This document shows, piece after piece, positions 5,648 to 6,177 of a stretch of 6,177 bases of DNA. Source of the stretch: an uncultured Thermomicrobiales bacterium (GTDB lineage: Bacteria > Chloroflexota > Chloroflexia > Thermomicrobiales > UBA6265); contig CADCWH010000363.1 in assembly GCA_902806395.1 (NCBI GenBank), forward strand, positions 1-6,177. The letters are read 5' to 3'. A program made the translations under genes and the position numbers. Numbering within the stretch: the stretch's first letter is position 1; every line of letters begins with the position of its first letter. The notes under the pieces were generated by a model. It was given only the letters and a program-made list of their open reading frames with translations, did not search any database and was not told the DNA's origin.

Positions 5648-6177
5648 CTAGCCCGGCGGCATCACCGGCCAGAGGTTCATCTCCTGCGTCCAGGCTCTGG
5701 CCGGTTGGCGTAGCAGGAAAACGATCGCGTCGGCCACGTCTTCTGGTTCCAGGTAGGCTTTGCCACCGGGATCGGCCCGCTTCGCCTCGGCTGATCCACC
5801 GGCGAAATCCGTCAAGATCGAACCGGGCAGCACCGTGCTCACCTTGATCCCGTCCGCACCGACCTCGGACGCCAGCGATTGCATGAACCCCATCAGGCCG
5901 AACTTCGAGGCGCTATAGGCGGCCAGGTTCGCGTAGCCCTGCTTCCCGGCCCCGCTCCCCACCGCCACGATCGCCCCACCCCCCCGTCGGCGCATCGGCT
6001 CGATCGCCGCCCGGGTCCAGAGGAAAACCCCGGTCAGGTTGGTCCGCAGCGTCTCGTCCCACTCGGCCAGACCATACCCCTCGACCGGGCCGTAGAGCCC
6101 GACTCCGGCCGCACAGACTAGCACGTCGGCGCCCCCGAACGTCCGCTCGACCGTGGCCATCGCCCCCGCCACCGCCG
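5648..6177 (-). CDS. SDR-family NAD(P)-dependent oxidoreductase (5' end outside window)
   Basis: C-terminal part of a classical short-chain dehydrogenase/reductase that oxidises an alcohol or reduces a carbonyl with NAD(P). Numbering visible residues from the codon at 6172, the sequence after the first beta-alpha pairs is FGGADVLVCAAGVG (12-25), where CAAG stands for the usual NNAG. The catalytic Asn region is LRTNLTG (N45), the Ser is in AVGSGAG (S73), and the Tyr/Lys pair is YSASK (Y86, K90). VLPGSILTDF at 114-123 is the conserved PG motif, and EPEDVADAIVFLL at 142-154 the usual C-terminal helix. The frame is open to the window edge, and roughly the first 65-70 residues, including the TGxxxGIG cofactor loop, are missing. 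The GTG at 6172 is therefore not the true start. The substrate cannot be told. It lies 433 bases upstream of the phosphorylase, so linkage is weak. Confidence 0.9.
   Translation of the reverse strand, partial: AVAGAMATVERTFGGADVLVCAAGVGLYGPVEGYGLAEWDETLRTNLTGVFLWTRAAIEPMRRRGGGAIVAVGSGAGKQGYANLAAYSASKFGLMGFMQSLASEVGADGIKVSTVLPGSILTDFAGGSAEAKRADPGGKAYLEPEDVADAIVFLLRQPARAWTQEMNLWPVMPPG

Overview
The window is GC-rich bacterial chromosomal DNA. All six genes I can support lie on the minus strand, so they read from right to left. Strong G/C preference at third codon positions, SD-led ATG starts, a DUF3417-type alpha-glucan phosphorylase and a DUF2382 stress protein together suggest a free-living high-GC bacterium. 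Chloroflexota (Thermomicrobia-like) or an actinobacterial/Deinococcus-type lineage would fit; this is inference from gene content, with no rRNA or other marker in the window.

Layout in transcription order: (1) 6177-5648, a classical short-chain dehydrogenase/reductase (SDR) whose N-terminal Rossmann half lies outside the window. (2) 5647-5215, an intergenic stretch without a credible gene. (3) 5214-3046, a compact 722-residue alpha-glucan/glycogen phosphorylase. (4) 3045-2633, an intergenic stretch with a strong stem-loop at 2962-2930, probably the end of the phosphorylase transcript, and a small inverted repeat at 2737-2723. (5) 2632-1838, a YsnF-like protein with a small N-terminal barrel-like segment and a duplicated DUF2382 unit. 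(6) 1656-1195, a 153-residue protein of unknown function with an alpha/beta pattern loosely resembling general-stress (GSP17M/YflT-like) domains. (7) 1068-100, a UbiA-superfamily membrane prenyltransferase. (8) 103-1, the first 34 codons of a further gene whose GTG start overlaps the prenyltransferase TGA stop by four bases and which runs off the left edge.

The phosphorylase (storage-glucan breakdown) and the stress proteins each have their own leader with a clear Shine-Dalgarno, so they look like separate or loosely linked units. The prenyltransferase and the gene after it look translationally coupled and should share a pathway or complex. There is no CRISPR array, tRNA, rRNA, insertion sequence or phage gene. 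Most of the window is ordinary core or accessory metabolism. The points most worth following are the overlapping gene at the left edge and the pairing of two stress-type proteins.
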